Shown here piece after piece: positions 43,284 to 53,000 of a stretch of DNA of 64,000 nt. The notes below the pieces were generated by a model. That model ran no database searches. It was not told the origin of the DNA and saw only the letters and a list, made by a program, of their open reading frames with translations. Position 1 is the stretch's first letter. The number at the start of each line of letters is the position of its first letter. A program made the translations under genes and the position numbers. The DNA comes from SKVR01 sp046291875 (GTDB taxonomy: Bacteria; Bacteroidota; Bacteroidia; Bacteroidales; UBA7960): NCBI GenBank assembly GCA_046291875.1, contig JBKBSF010000001.1:124001-188000 (forward strand). Direction: 5' to 3'.

Positions 43284-43316
43284 TTTGCACGCCGAACAAT
43301 ACTTTTCGTATATTTA
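43284..43316 (+). promoter_or_regulatory. Promoter of radA
   Basis: TTTG (43284-43287), a 21-base spacer and TATATTTA (43309-43316) fit -33/-7 with one mismatch. The start codon is 82 bases downstream. Confidence 0.5.
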
Positions 43317-43339
43317 ACCTCTTGTTTTCATGGTTGCAG

Positions 43340-43375
43340 AGGGAAAACCGTTTAGCCTAAAGCTTGGTTTTCCCT
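43340..43375 (+). other. Stem-loop in the radA leader
   Basis: AGGGAAAACC pairs with GGTTTTCCCT over a 16-base loop and is followed by TTCTCTTT, ending 22 bases before the radA ATG. It could attenuate radA or terminate readthrough from the lipoprotein gene. Confidence 0.55.
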
Positions 43376-43397
43376 TTCTCTTTAGCATCGGTTATAT

Positions 43398-44762
43398 ATG
43401 GCCAAAGTAAAAACTACTTTTTTTTGTCAGGAATGCGGTGCCCAATCGGCAAAGTGGATTGGCAAATGCCCATCGTGCGGGCAATGGAATACCTACGTGG
43501 AAGAGGTTGTACAAAAGGTTTCTCCCGCTCAGCAAGCGCGTCGGGTGGCAGGTCCGGGTGCCCGCCCCAGGCTCATCTCTGATATCCAGGGAAAGGAGGA
43601 GCAACGTTTCTCCTCGGCCAACCAGGAGCTCGACAGGGTATTAGGGGGTGGCATAGTGCCCGGTGCCATTATGCTGGTGGGTGGAGAGCCCGGCATCGGA
43701 AAATCAACCCTTATGCTGCAGGTGGCCCTGAACCTTCGCAATGTCAAAGTGCTTTATATCTCCGGTGAAGAAAGCGAACTTCAGATCCGTATGCGTGCCG
43801 AACGTTTGGGATTGATGCAATCGGATTGCTATATTCTTACCGAAACCAATACGGAGAATCTTTTTCATCATATCGCAGAAACAGATCCTGGCCTAATAGT
43901 AATTGACTCCATCCAAACCCTCACCACTCCGCGCATTGAGTCTTCGGCCGGGAGTGTTTCGCAGATCCGGGAATGTGCTGCCGAATTTCAGAAATTTGCC
44001 AAGGAAACCGGCACCCCGGTTTTTCTGATCGGGCATATTACCAAGGAGGGCTCACTGGCAGGCCCCAAATTGCTCGAACATATGGTAGATACGGTTTTGC
44101 AGTTCGAAGGAGATCACAATCATGTTTACCGCATTCTGCGCAGCCAGAAAAACCGGTTCGGGTCAACCTCCGAATTGGGAATATTCGAAATGCAGGCTGA
44201 TGGATTGCGCGAAGTTACCAACCCCTCTGAGATATTGCTGTCCAGCCGCGATGAGCCATTAAGTGGCATTACCGTAAGTGCCACCCTGGAGGGGATGCGC
44301 CCCATTCTTATCGAAACCCAGGCCCTCATTAGTACTGCAGCATATGGTACCCCACAACGTTCATCCACCGGTTTTGATGTGCGCAGGCTCAATATGCTGC
44401 TTGCCGTACTGGAAAAAAGGTGTGGTTTCCGCTTGGCCGCCAAGGACGTTTTTCTTAATATTACCGGGGGAATCAGGGTAGATGATCCAGCCATTGATCT
44501 GGGGGTGATCTGTGCCATTCTTTCTTCCAATGAAGATATTGCAGTGAACGATAAAGCATGCTTTGCAGCCGAAGTAGGTCTTACTGGTGAAATCAGGCCC
44601 GTAACCCGCATAGATCAACGAATTGCCGAGGCCCAAAAGCTGGGATTCGAAGAAATTTTTATTTCCAAATACAGTATGAAAGGGCTCAATATCAAACAGT
44701 TCTCCATTCGCATACATCCGGTGGCCAGGGTAGACCAGGTTTTCTCGCTGCTGTTTGGCTGA
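43398..44762 (+). CDS. radA: DNA repair protein RadA
   Basis: A 454-residue branch-migration ATPase/helicase that processes recombination intermediates. The N-terminal C4 zinc finger uses Cys10, 13, 24 and 27 (CQECGAQSAKWIGKCPSC). The RecA-like core has Walker A GGEPGIGKSTLMLQ and the RadA-specific KNRFGSTSELGIFEM motif. The C-terminal Lon-protease-like domain includes GIRVDDPAIDLGVICAILSS and VGLTGEIRPV; it lacks protease activity in the family. Length is normal. Confidence 0.97.
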   Translation: MAKVKTTFFCQECGAQSAKWIGKCPSCGQWNTYVEEVVQKVSPAQQARRVAGPGARPRLISDIQGKEEQRFSSANQELDRVLGGGIVPGAIMLVGGEPGIGKSTLMLQVALNLRNVKVLYISGEESELQIRMRAERLGLMQSDCYILTETNTENLFHHIAETDPGLIVIDSIQTLTTPRIESSAGSVSQIRECAAEFQKFAKETGTPVFLIGHITKEGSLAGPKLLEHMVDTVLQFEGDHNHVYRILRSQKNRFGSTSELGIFEMQADGLREVTNPSEILLSSRDEPLSGITVSATLEGMRPILIETQALISTAAYGTPQRSSTGFDVRRLNMLLAVLEKRCGFRLAAKDVFLNITGGIRVDDPAIDLGVICAILSSNEDIAVNDKACFAAEVGLTGEIRPVTRIDQRIAEAQKLGFEEIFISKYSMKGLNIKQFSIRIHPVARVDQVFSLLFG

Positions 44763-44779
44763 ATGTAAGATGGCAGCCT

Positions 44780-45637
44780 TTATTTAGCCAGCAGGTCCTG
44801 AAGAGCATCTTCCACCTTCTCAAATCGAAAGCTAAATCCCTCTTTGAGCAAATTATGGGGTAGCACATGCTGCCCGCTGAGCAAAACCACGGCCCCTTCT
44901 CCATACAACAAGCGCAGTGCAAACGAGGGTACAGGCAAGAAGTTGGGCCTGCGAAGGGTTCTGGCAAGTGCGGATGAGAATGCTGCATTGCTTACCGGGT
45001 TGGGAGCTGTAAGGTTAAATACCTGCGATTCTGGTTCTTTCTCAATAATCCATTGAAGGGCAGATAAAAGATCTGAAAGGTGTATCCAGGAGATCATCTG
45101 CTTGCCTGTGCCGATTTTTCCTCCCACCCCCAGACGGAAAGGGAGCGCCATTTGAGGGAGTGCACCCCCTCTTTCCCCCAGCACAATTCCTATCCTGATG
45201 ATATAAACGGAACAAAATACAGCCGCTTTTTGAGCTTCCTCCTCCCAGCTCTGGCAAAGAGTGCCCAGAAATTCCGGATCCTGTGCAAATTGTTCTTCGG
45301 TATGCACGCCCTCCTGAGAATAGAAACCTACTGCTGAAGCTGAAATAAAAGCCTTGGGCCGGATTTGCATAGTGGCAATGGCCTCTTTGAGCATACGCGT
45401 TGTGTCGATACGGCTATGCCATAGCTTACGGCTGTAAGAGCGGGTCCAGCGGCCAATGATGGGTGCACCTGCAAGATTGATGATGAATTGACTCCCTTCG
45501 GTTTTGGTGGCCAGATGGTTTACCCCTTTTGCAAAATCTTCCCTTCTCAATGCTACAACCTCATAGCCCAACCCACTAAAAAATGCCGATAATTCGCTAC
45601 CAATGAAGCCTGTAGAACCTGAAATGCTTATTCTCAT
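44780..45637 (-). CDS. TIGR01777-family NAD(P)-binding epimerase-like protein
   Basis: A 285-residue extended short-chain dehydrogenase. MRISISGSTGFIGSELSAFF is the Rossmann GxxGxxG loop. INLAGAPIIGRWTRSYSRKLWHSRIDTTR and KAFISASAVGFYSQEG are the family's signature segments. Tyr in GFYS stands near the usual catalytic YxxxK position, but the Lys is not evident, as in this family. IHLSDLLSALQWIIE and NLTAPNPVSNAAFSSALAR complete the match. Substrate unknown; plant and bacterial homologues (YfcH/SulA-like) are linked to cell division only loosely. Confidence 0.9.
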   Translation of the reverse strand: MRISISGSTGFIGSELSAFFSGLGYEVVALRREDFAKGVNHLATKTEGSQFIINLAGAPIIGRWTRSYSRKLWHSRIDTTRMLKEAIATMQIRPKAFISASAVGFYSQEGVHTEEQFAQDPEFLGTLCQSWEEEAQKAAVFCSVYIIRIGIVLGERGGALPQMALPFRLGVGGKIGTGKQMISWIHLSDLLSALQWIIEKEPESQVFNLTAPNPVSNAAFSSALARTLRRPNFLPVPSFALRLLYGEGAVVLLSGQHVLPHNLLKEGFSFRFEKVEDALQDLLAK

Positions 45638-45732
45638 GATATCTTTAGATTAAGGGTATGAGCTTACCGGGGAGCGCAAGACCCGGATAAATTGCAATTG
45701 TTTTTTTGTAATCGATGCTCCAGATGCTAAAA

Positions 45733-45740
45733 CAAATATA
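45733..45740 (-). promoter_or_regulatory. -7 box of the TIGR01777 gene
   Basis: Reads TATATTTG on the minus strand, exact TAnnTTTG, 96 bases before the start. The rest of the 312-base divergent region 45638-45949 shows a CCGGG/CCCGG hairpin near 45669-45688 and no clear tolC-strand promoter. Confidence 0.45.
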
Positions 45741-45949
45741 AATTCGTTTTGTTTATGATGCAGGTGCGACAGGAGAAAAGAAACCCCTAAGACGAAATGA
45801 TGAAAAAATGGTTCTATATGGATCAGTTTACTTTGTCACTTGCCCTTTTTATTGCCATTTGTTACCGAGTGTGTAATGTTTTGTGGTTGGGTTGCGTCAA
45901 ATAGGTTTTTAAGTCAATCCCAAAAATTTTCTTCAGGAAAAATTCCGAC

Positions 45950-47392
45950 ATGAAAAACCCTTTCCGTCTCGTTTGTTTACTTTGGATGCTGTTGAGCTTT
46001 TCCGGCATCCGCGCCCTGCAGGCTCAGCAGGCCGACACCCTGGTGCTTGATCTGGAGCAGTGTATTGCCTATGCCTGGGAAAACAATCTGCGATTGCAGC
46101 AGCAAAAACTGGGCGTAGATGTGGCTCGCGAAAACCTCCGGCAAAGCCAGGCCAACAGGTTTCCCAATCTCAATGCCAGCGCTTCTCATTCCTATAACTT
46201 CGGACGCACCATCGATCCCTTCACCAACGATTTTGCCACCGAAAGTGTAAGGTCCAACAACTTTAGTATTTCAAGTGGACTGAACCTGTTTAGTGGATTT
46301 CAGCTGCAGAATACCATAGGGCAGAACCGCATGGAACTGCAGGCAGGAGTGTTGGATCTTGAAAAGAGTTACAATGATATTGCCTTGCTGGTAGCATCAG
46401 CTTACCTTCAGATTCTTTTCAGCAGCGAGCTTTTGGGTATTGTGGACAATCAGCTGGATATTACCCGTCAGCAATTGGAGCGGACCCGCCAGTTGGTGCA
46501 GGCCGGAACCCTTGCCCGCGGGGCACTGCTTACCATTGAGGCACAGCTGGCCGGAGAAGAACTGCAACTGGTAAATGCCCGTAATCAGCTGGATCTGGCC
46601 TACCTGAATCTGAGCCAGATATTGTTTTTATCGCCTGAACAGCAGCTTTTTATTGTTTTCCCTGATCTTGATGAAGTTCCGGTAATGGAGCCTGAACCCA
46701 GCCCCTTGCAAATGTACCGTATCGCATTGGGTCTTCAGCCCGATGTAAAGGCTTCGGAATTTCGCATAGCCAGCGCTGAGCGGGGTGTGGCCATTGCACG
46801 CGGAGCCCGAATCCCCTCCGTAAGACTCAGTGGTTCGCTGGGAACCGGATATTCTGAAGCCAGCGTGGAGATCTTCGGAGAAGTACCCACAGGTTTAAAT
46901 CAGATGGTGGTGCGTGACAATGGCGAGATTCTTCTTTTTCCGATCATGGATCGGCAGATAAGACGAAAACCCTTTAATGATCAGCTCAATGATAACCTTA
47001 ACCGCAGTGTGGGATTGTTTGTAAGCATACCCTTGTTTAACAACTACCAGGTGCGCTCCTCGGTAAGCCGCGCCCGGATCAACCTGGATAATGCCCGGTT
47101 GCAGAACCAGATTGTACGCGAGCAACTCTTCCAGACCATCCAGCAGGCCCATGCCGATGCTTCGGCCTCTTTGAAGCGTTACCTGGCCAGCCAAACCAAT
47201 GTGGTAGCACTGGAAGAAGCTTTCCGATATACCCAGCAGCGGTTCAATGTGGGGATGGTAAACTCCCTGGAATACAACGATGCAAAAAACCGACTGGCTG
47301 CTGCCCAGTCGGAGCTGCTGCAGTCGCGCTTCGAATATCTGTTCCGCATGAAAATACTTGATTTTTACCAGGGCAACCCCCTGAACTTCTAA
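45950..47392 (+). CDS. TolC-family outer-membrane efflux protein
   Basis: A 480-residue protein with a signal peptide ending ALQAQQ. The mature part shows two TolC-like halves: LDLEQCIAYAWENNLRLQQQKLGVDVARENLRQSQANRFPNLNASASHSY begins the first coiled-coil hairpin. The second half includes KASEFRIASAERGVAIARGARIPSVRLSGSLG and QRFNVGMVNSLEYNDAKNRLAAAQSELLQSRFEYLFRMKILDFYQG. TolC trimers form the exit duct of tripartite pumps. The periplasmic adaptor follows 20 bases later, so they make one operon. Confidence 0.94.
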   Translation: MKNPFRLVCLLWMLLSFSGIRALQAQQADTLVLDLEQCIAYAWENNLRLQQQKLGVDVARENLRQSQANRFPNLNASASHSYNFGRTIDPFTNDFATESVRSNNFSISSGLNLFSGFQLQNTIGQNRMELQAGVLDLEKSYNDIALLVASAYLQILFSSELLGIVDNQLDITRQQLERTRQLVQAGTLARGALLTIEAQLAGEELQLVNARNQLDLAYLNLSQILFLSPEQQLFIVFPDLDEVPVMEPEPSPLQMYRIALGLQPDVKASEFRIASAERGVAIARGARIPSVRLSGSLGTGYSEASVEIFGEVPTGLNQMVVRDNGEILLFPIMDRQIRRKPFNDQLNDNLNRSVGLFVSIPLFNNYQVRSSVSRARINLDNARLQNQIVREQLFQTIQQAHADASASLKRYLASQTNVVALEEAFRYTQQRFNVGMVNSLEYNDAKNRLAAAQSELLQSRFEYLFRMKILDFYQGNPLNF

Positions 47393-47412
47393 CCCCTTTT
47401 AAAAGAGATAAA

Positions 47413-48744
47413 ATGCGTAAAAAAACCCTACGATTTGCATTGATTGCCCTGGTGCTGTTCATAATTTTTGTTGTGGTGGCACGCAGAGCAGGATGGATTG
47501 GCAGTAGTGCTGCCCAAAGAGTTACCACCGAGCAGGCTGAACTTCGGAATATTGTGGAAACTGTAACGGCCAGTGGGAAAATCCAGCCTGTTACCGAAGT
47601 AAAAATCAGCCCCGATGTGTCGGGAGAGATTGTTGAGATACTGGTTGAGGAAGGGCAGTTTGTTACTCGCGGTCAGTTACTTGTACGCATCAACCCCGAG
47701 CTTTATATTTCGGCTCTCGACAGGGTAGAGGCCTCCCTGAATACCAGCAAAGCCAATCTGGCCAGTGCCAGGGCACGTAAAGCGCAGTCTGAGGCCCAGT
47801 TTATCAATGCCAGGGCTTCCTTTGAACGCAATCAGCAATTGTTTAATCAGGATGCAATTTCCAAAGCTGAGTTTGATACAGCCCGCGCCCAGTTTCTTAT
47901 TCAACAGGCCGAAGTGGAGGCAGCCAACCAAAGCGTTATAGCTGCCGAATTCCAGGTGAAAAGTGCCGAAGCCGCATTGCGTGAGGCACGCGAGAGCCTC
48001 ACCAAAACAAATATCTTTGCCCCTATGGATGGCACAATCTCACGCCTTGATGCCAAAAGGGGGGAGAGAGTGGTAGGCACATCGCAGTTTACCGGCACCG
48101 AGATTCTGCGCATTGCCAATCTCAATGCAATGGAATTGCAGGTGGAAGTGAATGAAAATGACATTATCCGTGTAAATCAGGGCGATACAGCGCATATCCA
48201 GGTTGATGCGTGGGGGCGCGAAAGCTTCAGAGGAATTGTTACTTCCATAGCAAATTCTGCTATTTCGCTGGCCCCGGGGGTAGACCAGATGACCAATTTC
48301 CAGGTGCGGATCCGCATTTTGCCTGAGTCATACTCTCACCTGGTGCGGGAAGAAACCCCAAACCTGTCTCCCTTCCGTCCCGGGATGTCGGCTTCTGCAG
48401 ATATCCGTACCCGACGGGTTGAAAATGCAATCTCGGTGCCCATTCAGGCAGTAACTACACGACAAATGCCCGTTGCTCTGTCTGATACGATCGATCAGCC
48501 AACCACAAACCCCGTCAGAGATCAGGAAACACGACTGCAGGAGTATGTCTTTGTGGTGGAAGATGGAAAGGTAAAGCTACAAGCTGTGGAATCCGGTGTG
48601 CAGGACAGCAATTTTATCCAGATTGTTTCCGGATTGGAACAGGGGCAGGAGGTAGTTACAGGGCCCTTCAGAGCTGTTTCACAACTGCTGAAAGATGGAG
48701 ATGCCATTATTGTGGTGAGCCGGTCTCAGTTGTTTGCAGAGTAG
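47413..48744 (+). CDS. Periplasmic adaptor (MacA/HlyD family)
   Basis: A 443-residue membrane-fusion protein. It has an N-terminal membrane anchor (FALIALVLFIIFVVVA), then VTASGKIQPVTEVKISPDVSGEIVEILVEEGQFVTRGQLLVRI, the lipoyl half-motif. A helical hairpin (residues ~100-185) and the second lipoyl half (IFAPMDGTISRLDAKRGERVVG) follow, then beta-barrel and membrane-proximal domains. It resembles MacA more than RND adaptors. The expected MacB-like ABC transporter genes are absent; tsaB comes next. The inner-membrane pump must be encoded elsewhere. Confidence 0.92.
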   Translation: MRKKTLRFALIALVLFIIFVVVARRAGWIGSSAAQRVTTEQAELRNIVETVTASGKIQPVTEVKISPDVSGEIVEILVEEGQFVTRGQLLVRINPELYISALDRVEASLNTSKANLASARARKAQSEAQFINARASFERNQQLFNQDAISKAEFDTARAQFLIQQAEVEAANQSVIAAEFQVKSAEAALREARESLTKTNIFAPMDGTISRLDAKRGERVVGTSQFTGTEILRIANLNAMELQVEVNENDIIRVNQGDTAHIQVDAWGRESFRGIVTSIANSAISLAPGVDQMTNFQVRIRILPESYSHLVREETPNLSPFRPGMSASADIRTRRVENAISVPIQAVTTRQMPVALSDTIDQPTTNPVRDQETRLQEYVFVVEDGKVKLQAVESGVQDSNFIQIVSGLEQGQEVVTGPFRAVSQLLKDGDAIIVVSRSQLFAE

Positions 48745-48875
48745 TTTTGCATTACTCTGTCGAAAGCTCTGAATCAGATCATACCCTTTGATAATGATCA
48801 TACCAGGTTGCCAGATCATAAGCGGGCACAAATAACCTGCTGCCAAAAAACAACTGGTGTGCGGATTAAAAGTGC

Positions 48876-48883
48876 TACTTTTG
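48876..48883 (+). promoter_or_regulatory. -7 box of tsaB
   Basis: TACTTTTG, an exact TAnnTTTG match, 27 bases before the tsaB ATG. Confidence 0.5.
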
Positions 48884-48909
48884 CAACTTTACTTTTATCG
48901 CAATAGTCC

Positions 48910-49605
48910 ATGGCCAATATTTTGCTCATCGAAACGGCAACCCGGGTATGTTCTGTAGGCTTGCTCAAGGGTGAACGCATTGTTTCTCTTCATGAAGACC
49001 GTAGTATGCAGTATTCGCACTCGTCACTGCTTACAGATTTTTCCCAACAGGTAGTAGAGGAGGCTGGCCTTGGTTTTCAGCAACTGGATGCGGTGGCAGT
49101 AAGTATGGGTCCGGGATCCTATACCGGGCTTCGTATAGGGGTGTCTGCAGCCAAAGGGTTTTGCTATGCCCTGGATATCCCCCTGATTGCCGTAAACACG
49201 CTGGAGGCAATGGCCCATTGTGCTGCCTCAGCTTATGCAAATACCACCAACTTCTATGCTCCCATGATTGATGCCCGGCGAATGGAAGTGTATAATGCTG
49301 TTTTTGATGCTTCATTGCAGCAACAACGCGAAACCATGGCAGAGATCATCGATGAGAACTCTTTTTCAGCGTTTCTCGCCAAAGGGAGTGTTCTGTTTTT
49401 TGGCGACGGGGCCCCCAAATGCCGTGAAATCATCAGGCATACCAATGCTATTTTTAATGATGAGATATACCCTTCGGTAAACGGGATGATCCAACCTGTA
49501 CTTACTCGTTTTGAAGAAAAGAGATTTGAAAATCTGGCGTATTTTGAGCCGTATTATCTGAAAGATTTTGTGGCGGGTGCCCCCAAAGTAAAGGGTCTTC
49601 AATAA
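48910..49605 (+). CDS. tsaB: tRNA threonylcarbamoyladenosine synthesis protein TsaB
   Basis: A 231-residue ASKHA-fold protein. MANILLIETATRVCSVGLLKG is the phosphate-1-like start. DAVAVSMGPGSYTGLRIGVSAAKGFCYALDIPLIAVNTLEAMA is diagnostic for TsaB. PMIDARRMEVYNAVFD follows. TsaB dimerises with TsaD and, with TsaE, adds the t6A37 modification to ANN-decoding tRNAs. It lacks the TsaD metal-binding histidines, as expected. Normal length. Confidence 0.95.
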   Translation: MANILLIETATRVCSVGLLKGERIVSLHEDRSMQYSHSSLLTDFSQQVVEEAGLGFQQLDAVAVSMGPGSYTGLRIGVSAAKGFCYALDIPLIAVNTLEAMAHCAASAYANTTNFYAPMIDARRMEVYNAVFDASLQQQRETMAEIIDENSFSAFLAKGSVLFFGDGAPKCREIIRHTNAIFNDEIYPSVNGMIQPVLTRFEEKRFENLAYFEPYYLKDFVAGAPKVKGLQ

Positions 49606-49617
49606 GTTTAAATGTTC

Positions 49618-49625
49618 TATCTTTG
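49618..49625 (+). promoter_or_regulatory. -7 box of the DivIC-like gene
   Basis: TATCTTTG, an exact TAnnTTTG match, sits inside a small inverted repeat CTATC-TTT-GATAG (49617-49629), 28 bases before the start codon. Confidence 0.45.
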
Positions 49626-49653
49626 ATAGCTGATTTGCCCGCTACAGATTATT

Positions 49654-49941
49654 ATGCTCCAAAAGATACCTCCCATACTCCGCAACAAATACGTTCTGGT
49701 GCTTATAGCAGCCCTGGTTTGGTTCATGTTTTTCGACCAGAACAACATGATACAGCAATACCGCCATTCCAGAAAACTGCGTGAGTTCAGACAGGAAAAG
49801 GAATACTACCTGCAGGAGATCGCCCGCGACAGTGTTGATCTGGAAAAGCTTCGCAACAACCCTGCAGAGCTGGAGCGGTATGCCCGCGAGAAATACCTGA
49901 TGAAAAGAGAGGGGGAGGATATCTTCATCATTCGCCGCTAA
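49654..49941 (+). CDS. DivIC/FtsB-family septum formation protein
   Basis: A 95-residue bitopic membrane protein. One transmembrane helix at ~12-26 (YVLVLIAALVWFMFF) is followed by a coiled coil (KLREFRQEKEYYLQEIARDSVDLEKLRNNPAELERYARE) and the family's closing KYLMKREGEDIFII. FtsB/DivIC links FtsL and FtsQ in the divisome and activates septal wall synthesis. The match is to the short family; in Bacteroidota it is usually annotated as septum formation initiator. It converges with the giant gene with 65 bases between and no clear terminator. Confidence 0.9.
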   Translation: MLQKIPPILRNKYVLVLIAALVWFMFFDQNNMIQQYRHSRKLREFRQEKEYYLQEIARDSVDLEKLRNNPAELERYAREKYLMKREGEDIFIIRR

Positions 49942-50006
49942 AAGCCATCCCCCCTTCCCTGAAGTTTTTCACCTTACCAGTTTTATTCCGGCAACGGCTA
50001 CAGGGT

Positions 50007-53000
50007 CTATTGCACTACCATTCTCATGGAATGAGATCCCGAAAGCCCTGTCATGGTAACAAAATATACTCCCGGAGGTAATTTCCCCGGCGGCACAAGG
50101 TAGACTCTCAGAACCCCTCGCTCATCGGCATACTTGCGGTCGGACAGAATATGCCTTCCGTAAAAGTCAAGAATCTGAATGTCTATGGTTTCCTGCGGTC
50201 GAAGCCCCTGTGCTGCCATTTCAAAGGTATGACCCCAGTTGGGGTTGGGAAACAACTGCATGCTTACCCGCTGCTGCTCGCGGTAGTAAATACCGATGAT
50301 GGGGCTGAAAGAAAAACTCCCGTCAAAGTCGGTTTGCATCAGCCGGTAATAGTTCATCCCTTGCAAGGGTTGTCTGTCGGGATACTGATAGCCGATCCTG
50401 TAGTTGCTGAACCCATAAGGGGCCTTACTGGCTATGTGAGCCAGCGGATGAAAGTTCTCCCCATCGGGGCTGCGCTCCAGCGTAAAATAGTCGTTGTTGA
50501 TCTCTGTTGCCGTAACCCATTCAAGCATTACAGCATCAGAGCCCAGGAAAGCATCAAAGAAGATCAGCTCTATGGGCAGGGGCAGCAAAGGACTCTTGGA
50601 TCCGAAGGTGAAAAACTTCTCTGCATTTTTTGCCGAAAAATCCATAGCCATACTGGTAGAAACAGCCTTTTCGGATGGATGATGTAAGAAACTGGCAGAA
50701 GGGTTGAAAACTCTTCTCCATTGGGTATTGTCCCAGTAAACGATGGCGATATTGTCGCTGAAGGCGGGTAACTGTTCGTTGATCTGGCTTTCGGGGCCAT
50801 ATCCAAGCTTGATGCGGGCATCTTGTGCCCCCGCCGGAGAGGCTACCCTCCAGTACTCACGTTGGCTCACATCGTGCAATCCGGGGATTTCCATCTCTTC
50901 GGCCGACATTCCCGCCAGGGAGGGATCTCCGAAAAAGTACTCTGCTACCCAATGTTTGTTGTCCGAGCCATGTCTGGGCGAAAGCAGGCTGATGGTTCTT
51001 CGCAGACCCTCTCTGCCAACCGGAAAATCGAAACTCTCCCCATTGTGAACTATATTGCGGCTCAGCGGGCCTTCCACAAAAGAAGCAGGATGAATAGTAC
51101 CCAGGGGAGTTACATTGTCGAGCACCAGCATGGCCTCCAGGCTGCTTATAACCCGGGAGCCATTGAGCAGATGAAAGCGTGAACGCACTGTCTTAACCCC
51201 ATTCTCCAGTATTATAGCCCCGGAAGGGTTGTCGATCTGCAGGTTTTCAAAGCTTCCCCCTCCCTCGAAAACACCTCTGACATGCTGAGGAATGGAGCCG
51301 GAAAACTCAACCGTATTGTTGGAGATAAAACCCGTGGGGGTATGGCGGTCGAAATCGCCTTTAAGCACCAGGGGGTGGCTGTGACGCAAATTGGTGCCAG
51401 CTTCCAAAACCAAATTGCCTGCCACGGTAAAACTTTCATTGGGCAAAGATTTCAGCCCACTGTTTCGGATGATCAGGTTTTGCACTGTTGTATATCGGTT
51501 GGTAAGGGTGTATTCAAGGTTGCCTCCATATACAATGGTGCTGCCGGGGGTGGAAAAGAATGCATCAAATTTTCCTGCAGGCAATAACCCCCTCTCCAGT
51601 GAAATGGTTCCACTACCTGATACCAGACCCAGATTATGCTGTGCTGTAGTACCCAGGGTCAGATTGCCCTGTATGCGGGTGATGTAGGAGCGGAGTTGGT
51701 CTTGTTCTATTGTAATGGTATGTCCAGGCATGATCTCTACAATATGGCCAAAAGGTCCGGTGGAGGGTACATCAGGCATATCTGCCTCGGCTTTTTGCCA
51801 AACGGATGGGTCTGTCCATACACCACTGCCAGTGGTAAAATAGGTGGGTACCTTAGCAGGAATATCCTCATCGTAGCCAGCAGTGTAGTATCCTCCCACA
51901 TCCTGTGTAAGAGGCAGCAGGAACCGGAACTGGTTCAGGTGGGAGAAGAAATCCTCTGGTGCAAGCTTGGTCCAGCTGTCGCCCACCAGTCGCGCCGGAA
52001 GGTACTCAGAAGGATTTCCTTCTACAAGGTCCAATGAGAAGTATTCGAAAAGAAACTCCCCGGTGAAGTCACTCAAACCCGTACTCTCTGCCTGCCAGTA
52101 GTAGCGGAGCACTCTGTTGAGGTTGTAGTCGACCGTTGTAATATGCTGCTCGTTCACGGGCGACATGCTCACTCTGGCATTGGCTGCACTTTGGGTATAA
52201 GAGGCCACCACGGGTGTGTATTTCCCGGCCACACCCACCGGCCAGGTAAAGGTATGAGTGCCTGTGGCCAGTCTCTTTTCAAGTCCGGCCGCTTCAATAC
52301 CTCCTGAGGTGGTTATCATTTTTCCGGCATGAAATGGAGCTCCCTCTATGTGGGAGTTTACCCCAAGGCTCAGCCGGTGGTTTTGTAGTTCAAGCACACC
52401 CGTTTGCAGCGAAAGATTGCCCTGCACACTTTGGCTGGCCAGCAATCGGGCCCCCTGGTTGTTGTTGAGCACAAGCCGGCCATAAGTTCCATTGCCGCTG
52501 AGCAACTGCAGGTTGCTGCCGTCAAGTATCAAACCGCCCAGGGTGCCCTGAGGCGAGGTAATGGTTGCATGGTTTACCACATGTGCGCGTGCTGTAATTG
52601 TATGTAAGCCATAATGGAGCTGCCCGCTCTCTACCACCAGCGAATCGGAAACGGTAATATTGGTAAATAGCTCCAGGCTGGTTTGCGGGTTTACGATAAG
52701 GTTAGAGAATTCTGCCGAACCGTGCAATTGCTGTTGGGTGCCCCTGAACCTTACCCGGGAGGCCTGGAAAGAGGCATTGCTGCCATAATTGAAAACATGT
52801 CCGCGTACCTCCAGGGGTAGTGTACCCATATGGAGGCTGTTGCCCGGATGGATATATAGTGTGTCTCTGATGGTAATGCTGTTGTTTTCTGCTTGCATCT
52901 GGGTAGATGGTCCGCGAATGATCACATTGGGCAATTCTGTTTTGGCATTTACCCCAATGGTATGATTGGCGGGTGTTGCAGTGCTGCCGATCACAATGCG

